Positions 17,801-26,622 of a stretch of DNA of 64,000 nt are shown here, piece after piece. This DNA is from Pectobacterium polaris (GTDB taxonomy: Bacteria > Pseudomonadota > Gammaproteobacteria > Enterobacterales > Enterobacteriaceae), in assembly GCF_002307355.1 (NCBI RefSeq), contig NZ_CP017481.1, positions 4,154,001 through 4,218,000 of the forward strand, given 5' to 3'. Position numbers and translations under genes: made by a program. Below the pieces are notes generated by a model. That model did no database searches. It had not been told where the DNA came from and saw only the letters and a program-made list of their open reading frames with translations. Each line of letters opens with the position of its first letter. The first letter of the stretch is position 1.

Positions 17801-19330
17801 ATCTGTGAATACAAAGCTGCGCGTGCCGTACATACCGTTGCTGACTGGCACTGCGGCGTTGTCGAGCATACGTCTGGTTAGCATGGAGGCCTGAATAGTG
17901 GTGGACAAAAGGCTTGAGCGAGACGCCGGGTCGCCACGTAGAGCCAGCATGTACTCCGCGCCCTCTGTCTCCATATCGTCTTCAATCGGACTAACTTCTG
18001 CCACTAGGTACTCTTCCAGCCCAGTTAACGAAGCCATAAAGCGCGTCGCCTGCTCCAACGTTGCAGACAGCCCAACAAAGTGCGGTGTGCCACCGGACAG
18101 ATGCCGCCAGCGGCGGATCAGCATGCCGTTCTGTGCACCGCTGACGCCGGAATAGGTATGCACCTCATCAAGCAGCATCATCGACGGCGGGACGACGTTT
18201 TTGCCGATGCCAAACAGCGATGCCAGAAACGGGTTGCCCATCTGTTTATTCAGCATTTCGGTGCTAGTGAATAGAATGTCAGGCAGTTCGATTTTCATAC
18301 GCTTACGCGTCAGGATCACTTCGTCAGGCTCGATGGTCTGGCTACAACCGTCGCAATGCAGGCGTTCAAGGTTTTTGTCATAATCGGCGGTGTGCCAGAC
18401 CATTTTACCGCGACAACTCTCTGTCGGACAGGGAATGTACAGACAGGCCATGCCATTGCGATGCCTGCACCAGGCATCTTTCATGTAGTCGCGATGGATC
18501 GCCTCTTTATTAGTTGGCACCATACCAAACAGTGCGGCGATACGCACTTTGCGCACACCTTTCTTTGCCAGTTCAGTGTTCAATTTGCGCGTCTGCCGCA
18601 GCGTTTCAATAAACTGATCTTTCAGCAGTTCGTTGCGCGGGTAGATAGCCAGAGCCTTCACCGCGTCTTTTCTTTTGGCGACCAGTTCACTGCCGATAAA
18701 GGTCAGTGCGGGCAAATAGAACGCCAGTGTTTTACCTGTCCCGGTTCCGGCGCAGACAATGGTAGCAGTCGAGCGGTGCTGGCTCTGCTGCACCCCGCGC
18801 AGTACATTTTTGCAGGCATCCTGCTGAAAGCGAGCCAGACTGTACATTCCGCTCGAGTGGCTTATCAGGGCCGACAGTAGTTGGTGGTGCGTAGGAGTAA
18901 AACCGGAAGTTTCATCAAGTTGCTGCAGAACCTCAGCAGCCTGAATGTTGCGTAGCGGGTATTTGCGCTGGCGGCGGAGGAAACGATAGTCGGACACCAA
19001 CGTCGGTGCGGTACGCCAGTTATCATTAAGGCCGTGTTTAGGAAACATCTGGCGCAACTGGCTGTAAAGTCGCACTGACTCAGCCATGCGGGTACGAAAC
19101 ACCGAAACGCCATTTTGCTGGTGGCGCAGCAGCAATCCGCGATCGATCATGACTTTCGCTATGCCAAAACTAGTTAGGCCGTTGGCGTCGAGCGGGTGGT
19201 TCTGTAGGACCTGAGAAATAGTATTACGGAACTCGGTCTCAGTGAAAAAACCTTGTGTGTTACCCCAAGTGAGCAGTACCGCCTCCTGCGACTCCAGCCC
19301 ATCAAGTACTGCGCGAATAATCTGTTCCAT
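14801..19330 (-). CDS. dpdJ: DpdJ, large DEAD/DEAH-box helicase (Lhr-like)
   Basis: A 1509-residue protein and the largest in the window. Walker A is CAGTGTGKT near residue 195, the Walker B box is LLDEVH near 387, motif III is GLSATLEQ, and motif VI is FLQRKGRAGRQR near 640. A four-Cys zinc site (CPTESC ... CDGC) is inserted between the first motifs. The C-terminal half has no named domain that I can see; it carries the VGGGGIIEKIQQIY loop. The ATG at 19330 has an AGGAG site 11 bases upstream. It lies 15 bp after dpdI and overlaps dpdK by 4 bp. The likely role is DNA translocation or unwinding during restriction of unmodified DNA. Confidence 0.88.
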   Translation of the reverse strand: MEQIIRAVLDGLESQEAVLLTWGNTQGFFTETEFRNTISQVLQNHPLDANGLTSFGIAKVMIDRGLLLRHQQNGVSVFRTRMAESVRLYSQLRQMFPKHGLNDNWRTAPTLVSDYRFLRRQRKYPLRNIQAAEVLQQLDETSGFTPTHHQLLSALISHSSGMYSLARFQQDACKNVLRGVQQSQHRSTATIVCAGTGTGKTLAFYLPALTFIGSELVAKRKDAVKALAIYPRNELLKDQFIETLRQTRKLNTELAKKGVRKVRIAALFGMVPTNKEAIHRDYMKDAWCRHRNGMACLYIPCPTESCRGKMVWHTADYDKNLERLHCDGCSQTIEPDEVILTRKRMKIELPDILFTSTEMLNKQMGNPFLASLFGIGKNVVPPSMMLLDEVHTYSGVSGAQNGMLIRRWRHLSGGTPHFVGLSATLEQATRFMASLTGLEEYLVAEVSPIEDDMETEGAEYMLALRGDPASRSSLLSTTIQASMLTRRMLDNAAVPVSNGMYGTRSFVFTDDIDVINRLYFQLLDAEGRYSNGNINAKKEPLAMLRGDAPNEEKFTFGQQWPLAKMIGHTLDSADRSNVKRTSSQDAGVDHAADLIVATASLEVGFNDPNVGAVIQHKAPRDNAQFLQRKGRAGRQRTMRPWTVVVLSDYGRDRMAFQCYENLFEPVLKARQLPVGNSYVLRMQAAFATMDWLSSRNEYLNQWNRGIWDDLSVPQDKGKPSEAQSKLADLIEGLLNSQKTQQEFNSWLAEALGIKDEKLLQSLLWQPPRAIMTAFLPTVLRRLRSNWSRLGIEQADNCRKSTPMPDFIPSALFNDLCLPELQINLPGEVGQEPDAHSMPILQGMKDFAPGRISKRFAIKSIRECHWLVPKKLELKDGSHPFPIDDYCPPDKRESMPDCHITTRTGMQVIPCFRAWEVTASTPPDDLKLSETSNAFLNWHSEIRPPQNGIPAEVPSNNVWQNIFQHVEFYSHQQHCPIEAVRFATGSRANIKFSDQREDLQIDFKFEHQDEPAAFGFSLWVDAVKFQCRLPNFDFASISNNRELVAGLRTARFLYEVSHDEAICVNTFLGGWLAETVLAGIGSEAVLKNCTLEQAFRAMEHNSAGIALIDVPARIFQTLYDAQTGKEIEQDLQQSLRELLAQAPVMARIADWVELLWQPLDNTWLEWFTLNFTNTLGAALLQTAMQLCPDADDNDLILDLNGGPVRTALLAPDQREIWLSETTVGGGGIIEKIQQIYREDPRSFFELLDFNLSPGNYETMDNNVWHLLQTMVNPASSLPACMNEMRLANNHASQVQAQRNLLGELQRSGFMTSHSFLSAINTRLLRPGTDASSDVFLLQLQQDWRQQEQRLGIELPQRVYAFTCSQSSALDQQLQQASQGQHNLESWRLNTCNGLLWPRGHTIRDSWLTWYNPYSFAGPTERLLLAHVVQHSCAQVELSQPDWMQQCHQHLENNGKCELVAEPGNAINEAIATLLVTPVEMYGLFFYPRVSALRRHNNDTFAMIEIPEAIQ

Positions 19331-19345
19331 TGAAACTACGGCTCC

Positions 19346-20131
19346 TTACAGGCGTCTTATACGATAGCGCGTCGGGTCGTCTTCTTCAGCCAGCCAACTG
19401 AGTACATTAGGCGTCAACATATCGAGCGTGGCACCTTGCCCGGATACGGCTTTGAGGAAGAGATTGACCTCTTCCGGCACGTTCAGCTTGAGCGCGTCGC
19501 GCTGGTGGCAAAGTTGCTCATGCAGGTCGATTATGGCCTCAACTTCGTCAGCAGTTTTTGGCAGCCCACGACTACTGTTGGTGAACTGAGCGACAAGGTC
19601 ACAGTAGTGCTGTTGTACTTTTCGTTGTCCTTCCTGATGAGCAAGGTTGCTGAAAAGTCTCTGGTCCACTTCCCACTGCGCTTTTAACGTACGGATGTAT
19701 TCACGCCACGCAGTGCTGGTATGTTCATTGAGAGTACTGGCTAAGCGCTCAATTTCCAGAACTAGCAGACCAAACTCCTGGGCTTGAGCAACATCGTATG
19801 TACGCGCCCCATACTGCTGAAGAAAGGCCGCCAGCAGGGCCTGCGGATTGCCAAATGTTTCGCGGTCAAACAGGCCAACAATTGGATTACCGCTCTCACT
19901 ATCGCAAACCTGTCGTAGCAGCAGATAGCTCGTGAGGATCTGCGCCAGTTTTTTCGCCGGGGCATCGATTTTTTGCGCCACCTGCAGCAGACGATTGCGT
20001 ATCTCCTGAGCCTTTTCCAGTTGCTGATGGCGCTCAAGGCGCGTTTTAAATTCGCCGCTGCGCCGTGCAAAAACGCTAATCTCTTCCGACGCGCTGGAGA
20101 TTACCACTTCACTGATGCTTACTTCACTCAT
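19346..20131 (-). CDS. dpdI: DpdI-like protein, coiled-coil rich
   Basis: The 261-residue protein is largely helical and charged, with coiled-coil-like stretches around residues 25-65 (RRSGEFKTRLERHQQLEKAQ onward) and again near 130-190. No catalytic motif is visible. It opens with MSEVSISEVVISSASEEI. The ATG overlaps the dpdH stop (ATGA). The assignment as DpdI rests on position between dpdH and dpdJ in a run whose other members are recognisable. A scaffolding or subunit role within a DpdH-DpdJ complex is plausible but unproven. Confidence 0.72.
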   Translation of the reverse strand: MSEVSISEVVISSASEEISVFARRSGEFKTRLERHQQLEKAQEIRNRLLQVAQKIDAPAKKLAQILTSYLLLRQVCDSESGNPIVGLFDRETFGNPQALLAAFLQQYGARTYDVAQAQEFGLLVLEIERLASTLNEHTSTAWREYIRTLKAQWEVDQRLFSNLAHQEGQRKVQQHYCDLVAQFTNSSRGLPKTADEVEAIIDLHEQLCHQRDALKLNVPEEVNLFLKAVSGQGATLDMLTPNVLSWLAEEDDPTRYRIRRL

Positions 20132-23100
20132 GATAAGTCCGCCTCCAGCAGCGTTAACTGTTCAGCCAGGTTTGCCAAGGTATCTGTAACTTGGTTTTCT
20201 GCATCCTCAATCTGGTCTCCGCCCTTATCGCTTATACGCTGTTGCACATACTTGTCGGTGGCGTCTTCGAACTTGCCCCAAGTCTCTAATAACTGTTGAA
20301 ACGCCTCAAACTGCTCGCCATTGATGGCAAGGAGTTCTCTCATCAACATGTGCGAGTTATCGGCTGGCAACGTCAGTTTTTCCAGTTGTCTGATCAGTTT
20401 TTTCAGCTCTGGATCTTTCCAGCTCTTCAGCAACTTCAGCAGTACCGGTACAGTTTCACCCACTGGACGGGCGACGTCCGCGCTATTCGCCAGTTCGACT
20501 ATCTCCTTCATGATGTCGCAGAGGTTCACCGCTGCCAGGCTGGCGCTGTTGCCGTCGCTCAGGCGTTCAGTGATGCTCTCTTGGGTCTTCAATAGCAGGG
20601 TGCGGTAGCCACCGAGCTTACTTTTGACTTCATGGATCTTGCCCGGTTGTTTGCCAGCGTCTGGCGGTTGTTTCTTAGACGCCTCCACCAGCATTAAGCC
20701 GTTAATAGCATACGGCTGAGCACCCGGTTTTTTCGCCGCCGTAAGCGCGATTAAACGCTCGCGACGTTTCTGATGCTCATCAATCACGGTATCGCGCGCC
20801 TGGGTTAAGAACTCATCCAGCAGTGGATGGTTGCTGTTTGCGACTTGCGGTTCCGTTAACAGTGCCTGCACCAGCGTGGCCGGGTGGGATGCCGATAATC
20901 CATCCTGCCCGAGGAATGCACCACTTAACTGCAGATCTTTGATGATACTGGAAAGCTCCTCGCGTTCTTCCTGCAGCACCTTGAGTTTTACTTCGTGCTC
21001 AATGCGATCCATAAAACTATGAAAGGCGGCGTAGTCGATCTCACTGCCGTCATAATCCCAACTCTGATAATGGTTGAAGTGCGCCATCGCCAGACAGGCG
21101 CTACGTAACTCGGGAGTATCTTCAAGCTTCACCAGCGGATGTGACTGATTCCCCACAAGCACGCCGGGCAAGTGGATCCTACCCTGAGTTTTTGCTGAAC
21201 TGGCCATGAGAGAGGTCTGGATCAGCTCAGTTGACCAGTCGATACGGGCATTCAGCGCTTCCAAGAGCCACTTACGAATGTCGCGGGCTCTGGTTTGCTC
21301 GAGCGTCTTGCTCTGGTGCCATTTATCCAGCACGAGTTTCCATTCATCAAGTGGTGATGGTGGTTCCGGTACTGGTTCTGGTTCTGGTTCCGGTTTCGGT
21401 TTCGGTGGCGGTGGACCGCCACCCAACAGTACTACCGACTCCGGCAGACCAAACTCTTTACAGATGGCGGGCGTCAGACCTGCCAGGTTTGTACTATTTC
21501 CCCCCCAAACAGCCAGCAGTGAATTAATCCGCTCAGGCTGGCTGAGGCTTTCCAGGCGTACCCGCTGCTGTAATGCCGAGTTGCATACAATCTCAGCAAA
21601 TTGTGACGGCGGGAACTGCTCGTCAAGATAACTCTGGCGATACTTTTTCAGTGGCTCGCGCAAAATTTCATGCAAAATATTACGCGGGATAAATACCAGG
21701 CCTTGCTCTTTAACTTTGCAGTGTCGTTCTACCAACTGCCCAATGGCTGCTGGGTTGAAGGGAAACAGCGGATGACCAATGCTACTGCTGCCAAAACTGG
21801 CCAGCGCTGGCGCAGCAGATTCGTTCTCCAGCACCTCCTGATCCTGCCATACCGGAATCTCCTGATAACACTGCGCGTCCTGCTGGTGGTGATAAGTTTC
21901 CAGCGCAGCAGCGCCGTGACGGGCAGCGTTGAGATAGCGGCCGCAAAAGTCAATAACGCGTTTTTTCAGCGCGACATCGTTTTCGCTGGCATGCTGCTGG
22001 ATCACCCATTCGTAGCGGGCGCGGGTGCCTAGCGTATTACGTAGGCGCTTAAAGCTGTCGTGACCCTCAGTAACCGCAATAATCGATCTCAGAGTACATA
22101 AAACCTTTTTGCCGTCGTACTCATCTTCCTCTATCAGACAGGCGATCAGGACATCTTCAATCGCCGAGGTGGCGGTAAGATCTTCCACAAGAAGGATCAG
22201 GTCGCGACCTTCTGCCAGCAACTGTCGGCGGATCATACGCATCAGATCCTGGAAATTGGCCCGGTTAAAGCTAAACAGTTCGACGAAGGTGTCTTCTAAC
22301 GCTTGGCTGCGCACCACGTTGACAACGCGAGCTGCTGCTTGCTTTTTTTCATCACTGGTAAGCAACTGTTGATTGCGCAGGTAGGGAAGCACTGTTGGTG
22401 AAACCTGCCTGAAGTCCAGTCCATTGAAGGTGAAGTCTTCCGCAGACATTTCATACCGCAAGTTGGCAATACTGTCGTCGTTAGCTCCCTGGCAGAAGCG
22501 CTGCGCAATATTGTGAAGACAGGCGCCATGAGCAGTGAAATACTGCGTCATCACGCTGTCAAAAAACAGCGCGGGCAGTCGGGATGATGCTGCGTGTTGT
22601 TGGATTTCTTCCAGCTGCTTTTTTCTGCTTTCTTCCAGCTGAATTTTTCCCATTTTCTCTTGGCGAAGCTCTTCAATGGCATCTGTATATGCTGCGTTTA
22701 GCGCTTGACGCAATTTAAGAGCAATATGTTCGGCGACGTTTTCGGGGATTAATTGCTTTCCAACTCCGTTAACCTTTTCACGAATACTCTGATACTCCTC
22801 GCCTTCAAGACCTTCTAGAATGGCGGTGAGTACACGTGGCAGAGAAGCATTTTTTGGGATGCGGATAATGTGGTATTTCGCATGATCTTCACGGCGTTTG
22901 AGCTGAGCATGAACCCAGCGTACCAGGTGGGATTTCCCCACGCCAGAAGCGCCAATTAGCGGCAGCGGGCGGTTATGTTCAAGCAGAAAGTCCAGCAGCG
23001 CCCCCTCTCCTACCTGCGTGACCTTACCACTTTGAAACTCAATGCGGTCGAGACGCATCGGTTCATGCACCGCCAGCAACTGGCTGTCGGCCAGTGACTC

Positions 23101-23166
23101 AGCCTCGGTTAGGATGCAGGCAGTAACGTTCTGCTCGCTGGGCCAGTAGCTCTGTAGTTGTGGCAT
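20128..23166 (-). CDS. dpdH: DpdH, large P-loop ATPase
   Basis: A 1012-residue protein with Walker A GASGVGKSH near residue 76, just after LLDFLLEHNRPLPLI, and a Walker B-like LILLVEDLTA near residue 325 followed by sensor-type sequence (KVLCTLRSIIAVTEG). This fits a STAND/AAA-like ATPase. Near residues 585-605 a Pro/Glu/Lys linker (KPKPEPEPEPVPEPP) separates the ATPase half from a long helical C-terminal half. The ATG overlaps the dpdG stop by one base (TAATG). In dpd systems this protein is counted among those needed for restriction; it may sense or respond to DNA lacking the modified base. That role is inferred. Confidence 0.82.
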   Translation of the reverse strand: MPQLQSYWPSEQNVTACILTEAESLADSQLLAVHEPMRLDRIEFQSGKVTQVGEGALLDFLLEHNRPLPLIGASGVGKSHLVRWVHAQLKRREDHAKYHIIRIPKNASLPRVLTAILEGLEGEEYQSIREKVNGVGKQLIPENVAEHIALKLRQALNAAYTDAIEELRQEKMGKIQLEESRKKQLEEIQQHAASSRLPALFFDSVMTQYFTAHGACLHNIAQRFCQGANDDSIANLRYEMSAEDFTFNGLDFRQVSPTVLPYLRNQQLLTSDEKKQAAARVVNVVRSQALEDTFVELFSFNRANFQDLMRMIRRQLLAEGRDLILLVEDLTATSAIEDVLIACLIEEDEYDGKKVLCTLRSIIAVTEGHDSFKRLRNTLGTRARYEWVIQQHASENDVALKKRVIDFCGRYLNAARHGAAALETYHHQQDAQCYQEIPVWQDQEVLENESAAPALASFGSSSIGHPLFPFNPAAIGQLVERHCKVKEQGLVFIPRNILHEILREPLKKYRQSYLDEQFPPSQFAEIVCNSALQQRVRLESLSQPERINSLLAVWGGNSTNLAGLTPAICKEFGLPESVVLLGGGPPPPKPKPEPEPEPVPEPPSPLDEWKLVLDKWHQSKTLEQTRARDIRKWLLEALNARIDWSTELIQTSLMASSAKTQGRIHLPGVLVGNQSHPLVKLEDTPELRSACLAMAHFNHYQSWDYDGSEIDYAAFHSFMDRIEHEVKLKVLQEEREELSSIIKDLQLSGAFLGQDGLSASHPATLVQALLTEPQVANSNHPLLDEFLTQARDTVIDEHQKRRERLIALTAAKKPGAQPYAINGLMLVEASKKQPPDAGKQPGKIHEVKSKLGGYRTLLLKTQESITERLSDGNSASLAAVNLCDIMKEIVELANSADVARPVGETVPVLLKLLKSWKDPELKKLIRQLEKLTLPADNSHMLMRELLAINGEQFEAFQQLLETWGKFEDATDKYVQQRISDKGGDQIEDAENQVTDTLANLAEQLTLLEADLS

Positions 23167-24071
23167 TAGTGGACTCCCGCATCATTTAAGGTCAGATGGG
23201 TTACGGTACGCAGCACACTGCCGTTCCGGCCGGTTAACTGCATTGCGCCGCTGGCGTCAGACTCAGCCTTCATGTTGATTACTCCGGAAAGCTGAAGCCG
23301 CAGCAGCGCACGCGACAGCGAGGTGGAAAGGCGGTTAGGGCTAAGAGAGTGCCAGCCATGCAGACTGATACGCTCCTCGACCTGCTGGCGATAACTGCCA
23401 CCATCTAGCACCGGGAGCGCCCGATTAAGACGTTGCAGCACTTCGCCGATGGAAAGCTGTTCGCCAACACGCATAAGGAACGGTAACTCTTCACGAATAG
23501 AATCGGTGGGGTCAATGGCGTAACTGTCGCGAGTGAGTTGTTGAGCAAAGCCCAGCCAACTGAGATAACCCGGAACGACAGCAATCTCATTACTGTTGAT
23601 ACGAAAATCAGGTATAAACGTGTTCACCAGCACTTCAAGGTTGCCCGATTTGATTTCTGTGTTCTGATAGACATCCAGCGCCAGCAGCAACGCAGCCAAA
23701 AGGGTAAGGTCGACGGCGCGTTCATCGCGTGAGCTCAGGTCACTGTTATTTTCCTGAGCCTGTAAACAGCGGCGTGCAGCCTGGCGCAGCGGCATACTTT
23801 TTGTGCTGAAATAGTTCGCGTTGAAACTGATTTGTGTTGTCTCTTCTACTTTTTCTTCCATCAGTAACCCCAAGTCCAGCCATGCTCTTAATTCCTGAGG
23901 CGCTTTACCACGTGCATTTTGTGAGTCGCCGGTTTGCAATGTTTCCGGTGCACAGAGCGCTATCAGTTTTTCACGCGGTAGTTGGTTCTTCGGGCTGGCT
24001 TTCAGCACCTGATAAAATGCGGCCAGCACGGCATACTGACTGCCACCATGGGCATTATTGATAATCGACAC
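23166..24071 (-). CDS. dpdG: DpdG-like protein
   Basis: A 301-residue soluble protein. The start is the GTG at 24071, with AAGGAAAC at the proper distance upstream, and it overlaps the end of dpdF by 17 bp. The N-terminus looks like a winged helix (QYAVLAAFYQVLKASPKNQLPREKLIALC), and the C-terminus like another (LSTSLSRALLRLQLSGVINM). No enzymatic motif is visible. It is called DpdG from its place between the RecQ-like DpdF and the ATPase DpdH. A DNA-binding or adaptor role is possible from the two helix-rich ends. Confidence 0.75.
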   Translation of the reverse strand: MSIINNAHGGSQYAVLAAFYQVLKASPKNQLPREKLIALCAPETLQTGDSQNARGKAPQELRAWLDLGLLMEEKVEETTQISFNANYFSTKSMPLRQAARRCLQAQENNSDLSSRDERAVDLTLLAALLLALDVYQNTEIKSGNLEVLVNTFIPDFRINSNEIAVVPGYLSWLGFAQQLTRDSYAIDPTDSIREELPFLMRVGEQLSIGEVLQRLNRALPVLDGGSYRQQVEERISLHGWHSLSPNRLSTSLSRALLRLQLSGVINMKAESDASGAMQLTGRNGSVLRTVTHLTLNDAGVH

Positions 24072-26622
24072 TGTCTAGTTTCCTTTGAAGTTGTTCGATG
24101 GTGATCCAATTGTGATTATCGAGAAGAACGTAATGCGCCCCGCCGGGATGGTGAGGATAGGGCATATCATGCGGGATCAGCGTCAGTTGTAATGGTGCTG
24201 GGTTTAACGGCGGCAGATAACCGTTGGCGCAGGACTCTTGCGTGGGAAGTACCAACTCTGCCAACTCGGCCATTACATCGTTATCCGGCGCAGGCTCATC
24301 ACGTGCAGGCAATTCGTCACTCAACAAGATCAGGCGCTCGCCGCGCGGAATGGCGCTAAATATACTATGCAACAAGGCAGGATCTGCCCAGACGCGCTGG
24401 ACAATGCCTCTATGATGCAGTTGCACCAGTAGCGTCGCGACGCGGTGATACCAGTTCTCACGTTCCCACTCATCGTCGTTAACTGGCGGATAGGTGATAA
24501 AGCAACTGGAGTAAGATAGGCCGCTGAGCGCCTGCCAGCGGCTCAACGCCTGCTGTGCCACCGACGCTGGCGGGTTAAGCAACAGCGGCGGTGGGCTCAG
24601 ATAATTACTAGTAAGCGCCTGATTATCGCGACAGGCAGGGCAACCACCACAGGCGTGACCCGGAATAAATTCCGCCATGGAGTAGAGATCCACAAGTACC
24701 TCGCACAGCGGTCTGCTCAGTGGCGTATGCAGCCAGTTGATTAATGCATTATGGTTAGACCTTGCAGCTTGCAGCGTCTCTTCACGGGAGGGGATAATAC
24801 GTGTTTTCCACAATTCTTCTCCGGTGTGGTGACTGCTCAGGATGCGTACTACCAGTGAGTTTCCGTTCTGTCGGATGATTTGCTCTTTTGCAGCTTCGTA
24901 GCGATTAACATTGGCAAAGTCTTTTTTGTCAGGCGGGTTTTGTAGGTCGGTATCCAGTTCCAGCACTCCTGCACGCACCATCATCAGTACGGTACGCAGG
25001 TTCCATAATTTATTTTGTTTGCTGCGGAAATTAAGGCCGCTATGGATCCTCTCTATATCAATACGATACAGGTTATCGCCCACCAATTCGGCACTGTCCC
25101 ATAGACTTTTCCAGCGTTCCAGGCCCAACTCAAGACCAATCAACCTTTGTGAGGACAGATGTTCTGCCTGTTTGACATCCTGATGATTGTAAATTAGCAG
25201 TGAGGTGCAGGCATAGCCATCGCGTCCACCACGTCCCACTTCCTGGTAGAAGCGGTCCATGTTTTCCGGCACTGTGGCATGGATCACTGTGCGCACGTCG
25301 TTTTTATCCATACCTACGCCAAATGCCGAGGTCGCAATCATGATATCCAGCTGGTTTTTATCCCATTTTTCCAGCAGGCTTCGGCGTACGTCATTCGGCG
25401 TATCACCGGTAAATGTTGCCAAACGCTGATACCCCTGCAAACGCAACTGTTGCGCCCACTCTTCAGCTTCTTTCGGTCGCGTCACGTAGAGGATCAGCGG
25501 GCGTGGCGCATGAGCCAGCGATTGCAGCACCTTATCCCATTTGTCGCTGTGGTCTTTTGCCCGATAACACCAGTAAGCTGGTTCCGGGCGCAGATGGCTG
25601 GCATGGACTTCGCTCATCTCCTGATCGAAGGTATCGCGCAGGATTTTACGGCTGGCTTCGGTGATAGTCGCGCTCATCAGCAGTGTTGAGCACGGCGTAA
25701 GATTCGCTTCACGACTGATGCGCTTCAGCCCGCGGATTAAGCCACCAAGTTGCTGGAAATGCGGGCGAAAGCCGTTGCCCCAGCTGGCGACAATATGCGC
25801 TTCATCAACAATAACATGGCGCAGCCCTCCCTGTTTTGCTGCTTCAAATAAGGCGAACTGCAGGGAACTGCAGGTCGCTTCAGGAGAGGTGACGATCAGC
25901 CGCTGCTCACCCACACGGATACGCATGTACGTATCGTATTTATCCTGCGCCGGTAAGCCGCTATACCAGCCGGTGACCGATTCTGCTTTTTTCCCTGCTT
26001 CAATCAGCAACTTCCGGAAACGGCGAGCCAGTTCAAAAACTAGCGCTGTGGTCGGGGCAATCAGTACACAAAGTGCCCCGGGAGTTGGGGCTGTCAGAGC
26101 TAATGCTTGCGCTACCAGTGTTTTCCCGGTGCCAGTGGGCAAATTGACCAACAACGTACTGCCCGATGGGGCGAACAGAGCCCGGCGTACCGCATCGCGC
26201 TGGCCCGGTGCCTGATAGCTGATATAGCTGTCCTTCTTGAAGTAACGGCGCAGGACATAGTCCATCGGTACTCGAGTGTCCTGGCGGCAGAGTTGGTGCT
26301 GATCGCTGGCGAGAAAAGGCATGCCGTTTCCCTGCTCCAGCCACTGCGGACACCAAGCAGGGCCAGCGCTGAGCAGAAAGGTCTGACCTAGTCGTTGACA
26401 GTTAATACCGCTGGCTTCCCACTCCTCCTGTCTTGGCCAGCCAGGATGGCTGTCATCAGGGACGGTCAGTTCGTTATCGTTGTGGTGGGCATATTTTTCC
26501 CGGTACAGCCAGTCACGGATCAACGCCCGGCGGTCGAGGCGCCCGGCGGTCGCCTCCGGCAACAGGCACTCCCTCAATCTTGATGAAATACCATCATTAT
26601 CAATAAGTTGTGCCAGATTCAT
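24055..26622 (-). CDS. dpdF: DpdF, RecQ-like superfamily 2 helicase
   Basis: The 855-residue protein has an N-terminal extension of about 130 residues and then RecQ-type helicase motifs: LPTGTGKT (near 162), VDEAH (near 273), LLMSATIT, TSAFGVGMDKNDVRTVIH and motif VI YQEVGRGGRDG (near 470). A Cys cluster CGGCPAC near residue 655 matches the zinc part of RecQ. Its ATG overlaps the dpdE stop (ATGA). RecQ enzymes unwind duplex DNA 3' to 5'. In this run it is expected to serve restriction together with DpdE and DpdJ. The C-terminal 200 residues have no domain that I recognise. Confidence 0.9.
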   Translation of the reverse strand: MNLAQLIDNDGISSRLRECLLPEATAGRLDRRALIRDWLYREKYAHHNDNELTVPDDSHPGWPRQEEWEASGINCQRLGQTFLLSAGPAWCPQWLEQGNGMPFLASDQHQLCRQDTRVPMDYVLRRYFKKDSYISYQAPGQRDAVRRALFAPSGSTLLVNLPTGTGKTLVAQALALTAPTPGALCVLIAPTTALVFELARRFRKLLIEAGKKAESVTGWYSGLPAQDKYDTYMRIRVGEQRLIVTSPEATCSSLQFALFEAAKQGGLRHVIVDEAHIVASWGNGFRPHFQQLGGLIRGLKRISREANLTPCSTLLMSATITEASRKILRDTFDQEMSEVHASHLRPEPAYWCYRAKDHSDKWDKVLQSLAHAPRPLILYVTRPKEAEEWAQQLRLQGYQRLATFTGDTPNDVRRSLLEKWDKNQLDIMIATSAFGVGMDKNDVRTVIHATVPENMDRFYQEVGRGGRDGYACTSLLIYNHQDVKQAEHLSSQRLIGLELGLERWKSLWDSAELVGDNLYRIDIERIHSGLNFRSKQNKLWNLRTVLMMVRAGVLELDTDLQNPPDKKDFANVNRYEAAKEQIIRQNGNSLVVRILSSHHTGEELWKTRIIPSREETLQAARSNHNALINWLHTPLSRPLCEVLVDLYSMAEFIPGHACGGCPACRDNQALTSNYLSPPPLLLNPPASVAQQALSRWQALSGLSYSSCFITYPPVNDDEWERENWYHRVATLLVQLHHRGIVQRVWADPALLHSIFSAIPRGERLILLSDELPARDEPAPDNDVMAELAELVLPTQESCANGYLPPLNPAPLQLTLIPHDMPYPHHPGGAHYVLLDNHNWITIEQLQRKLDSVDYQ

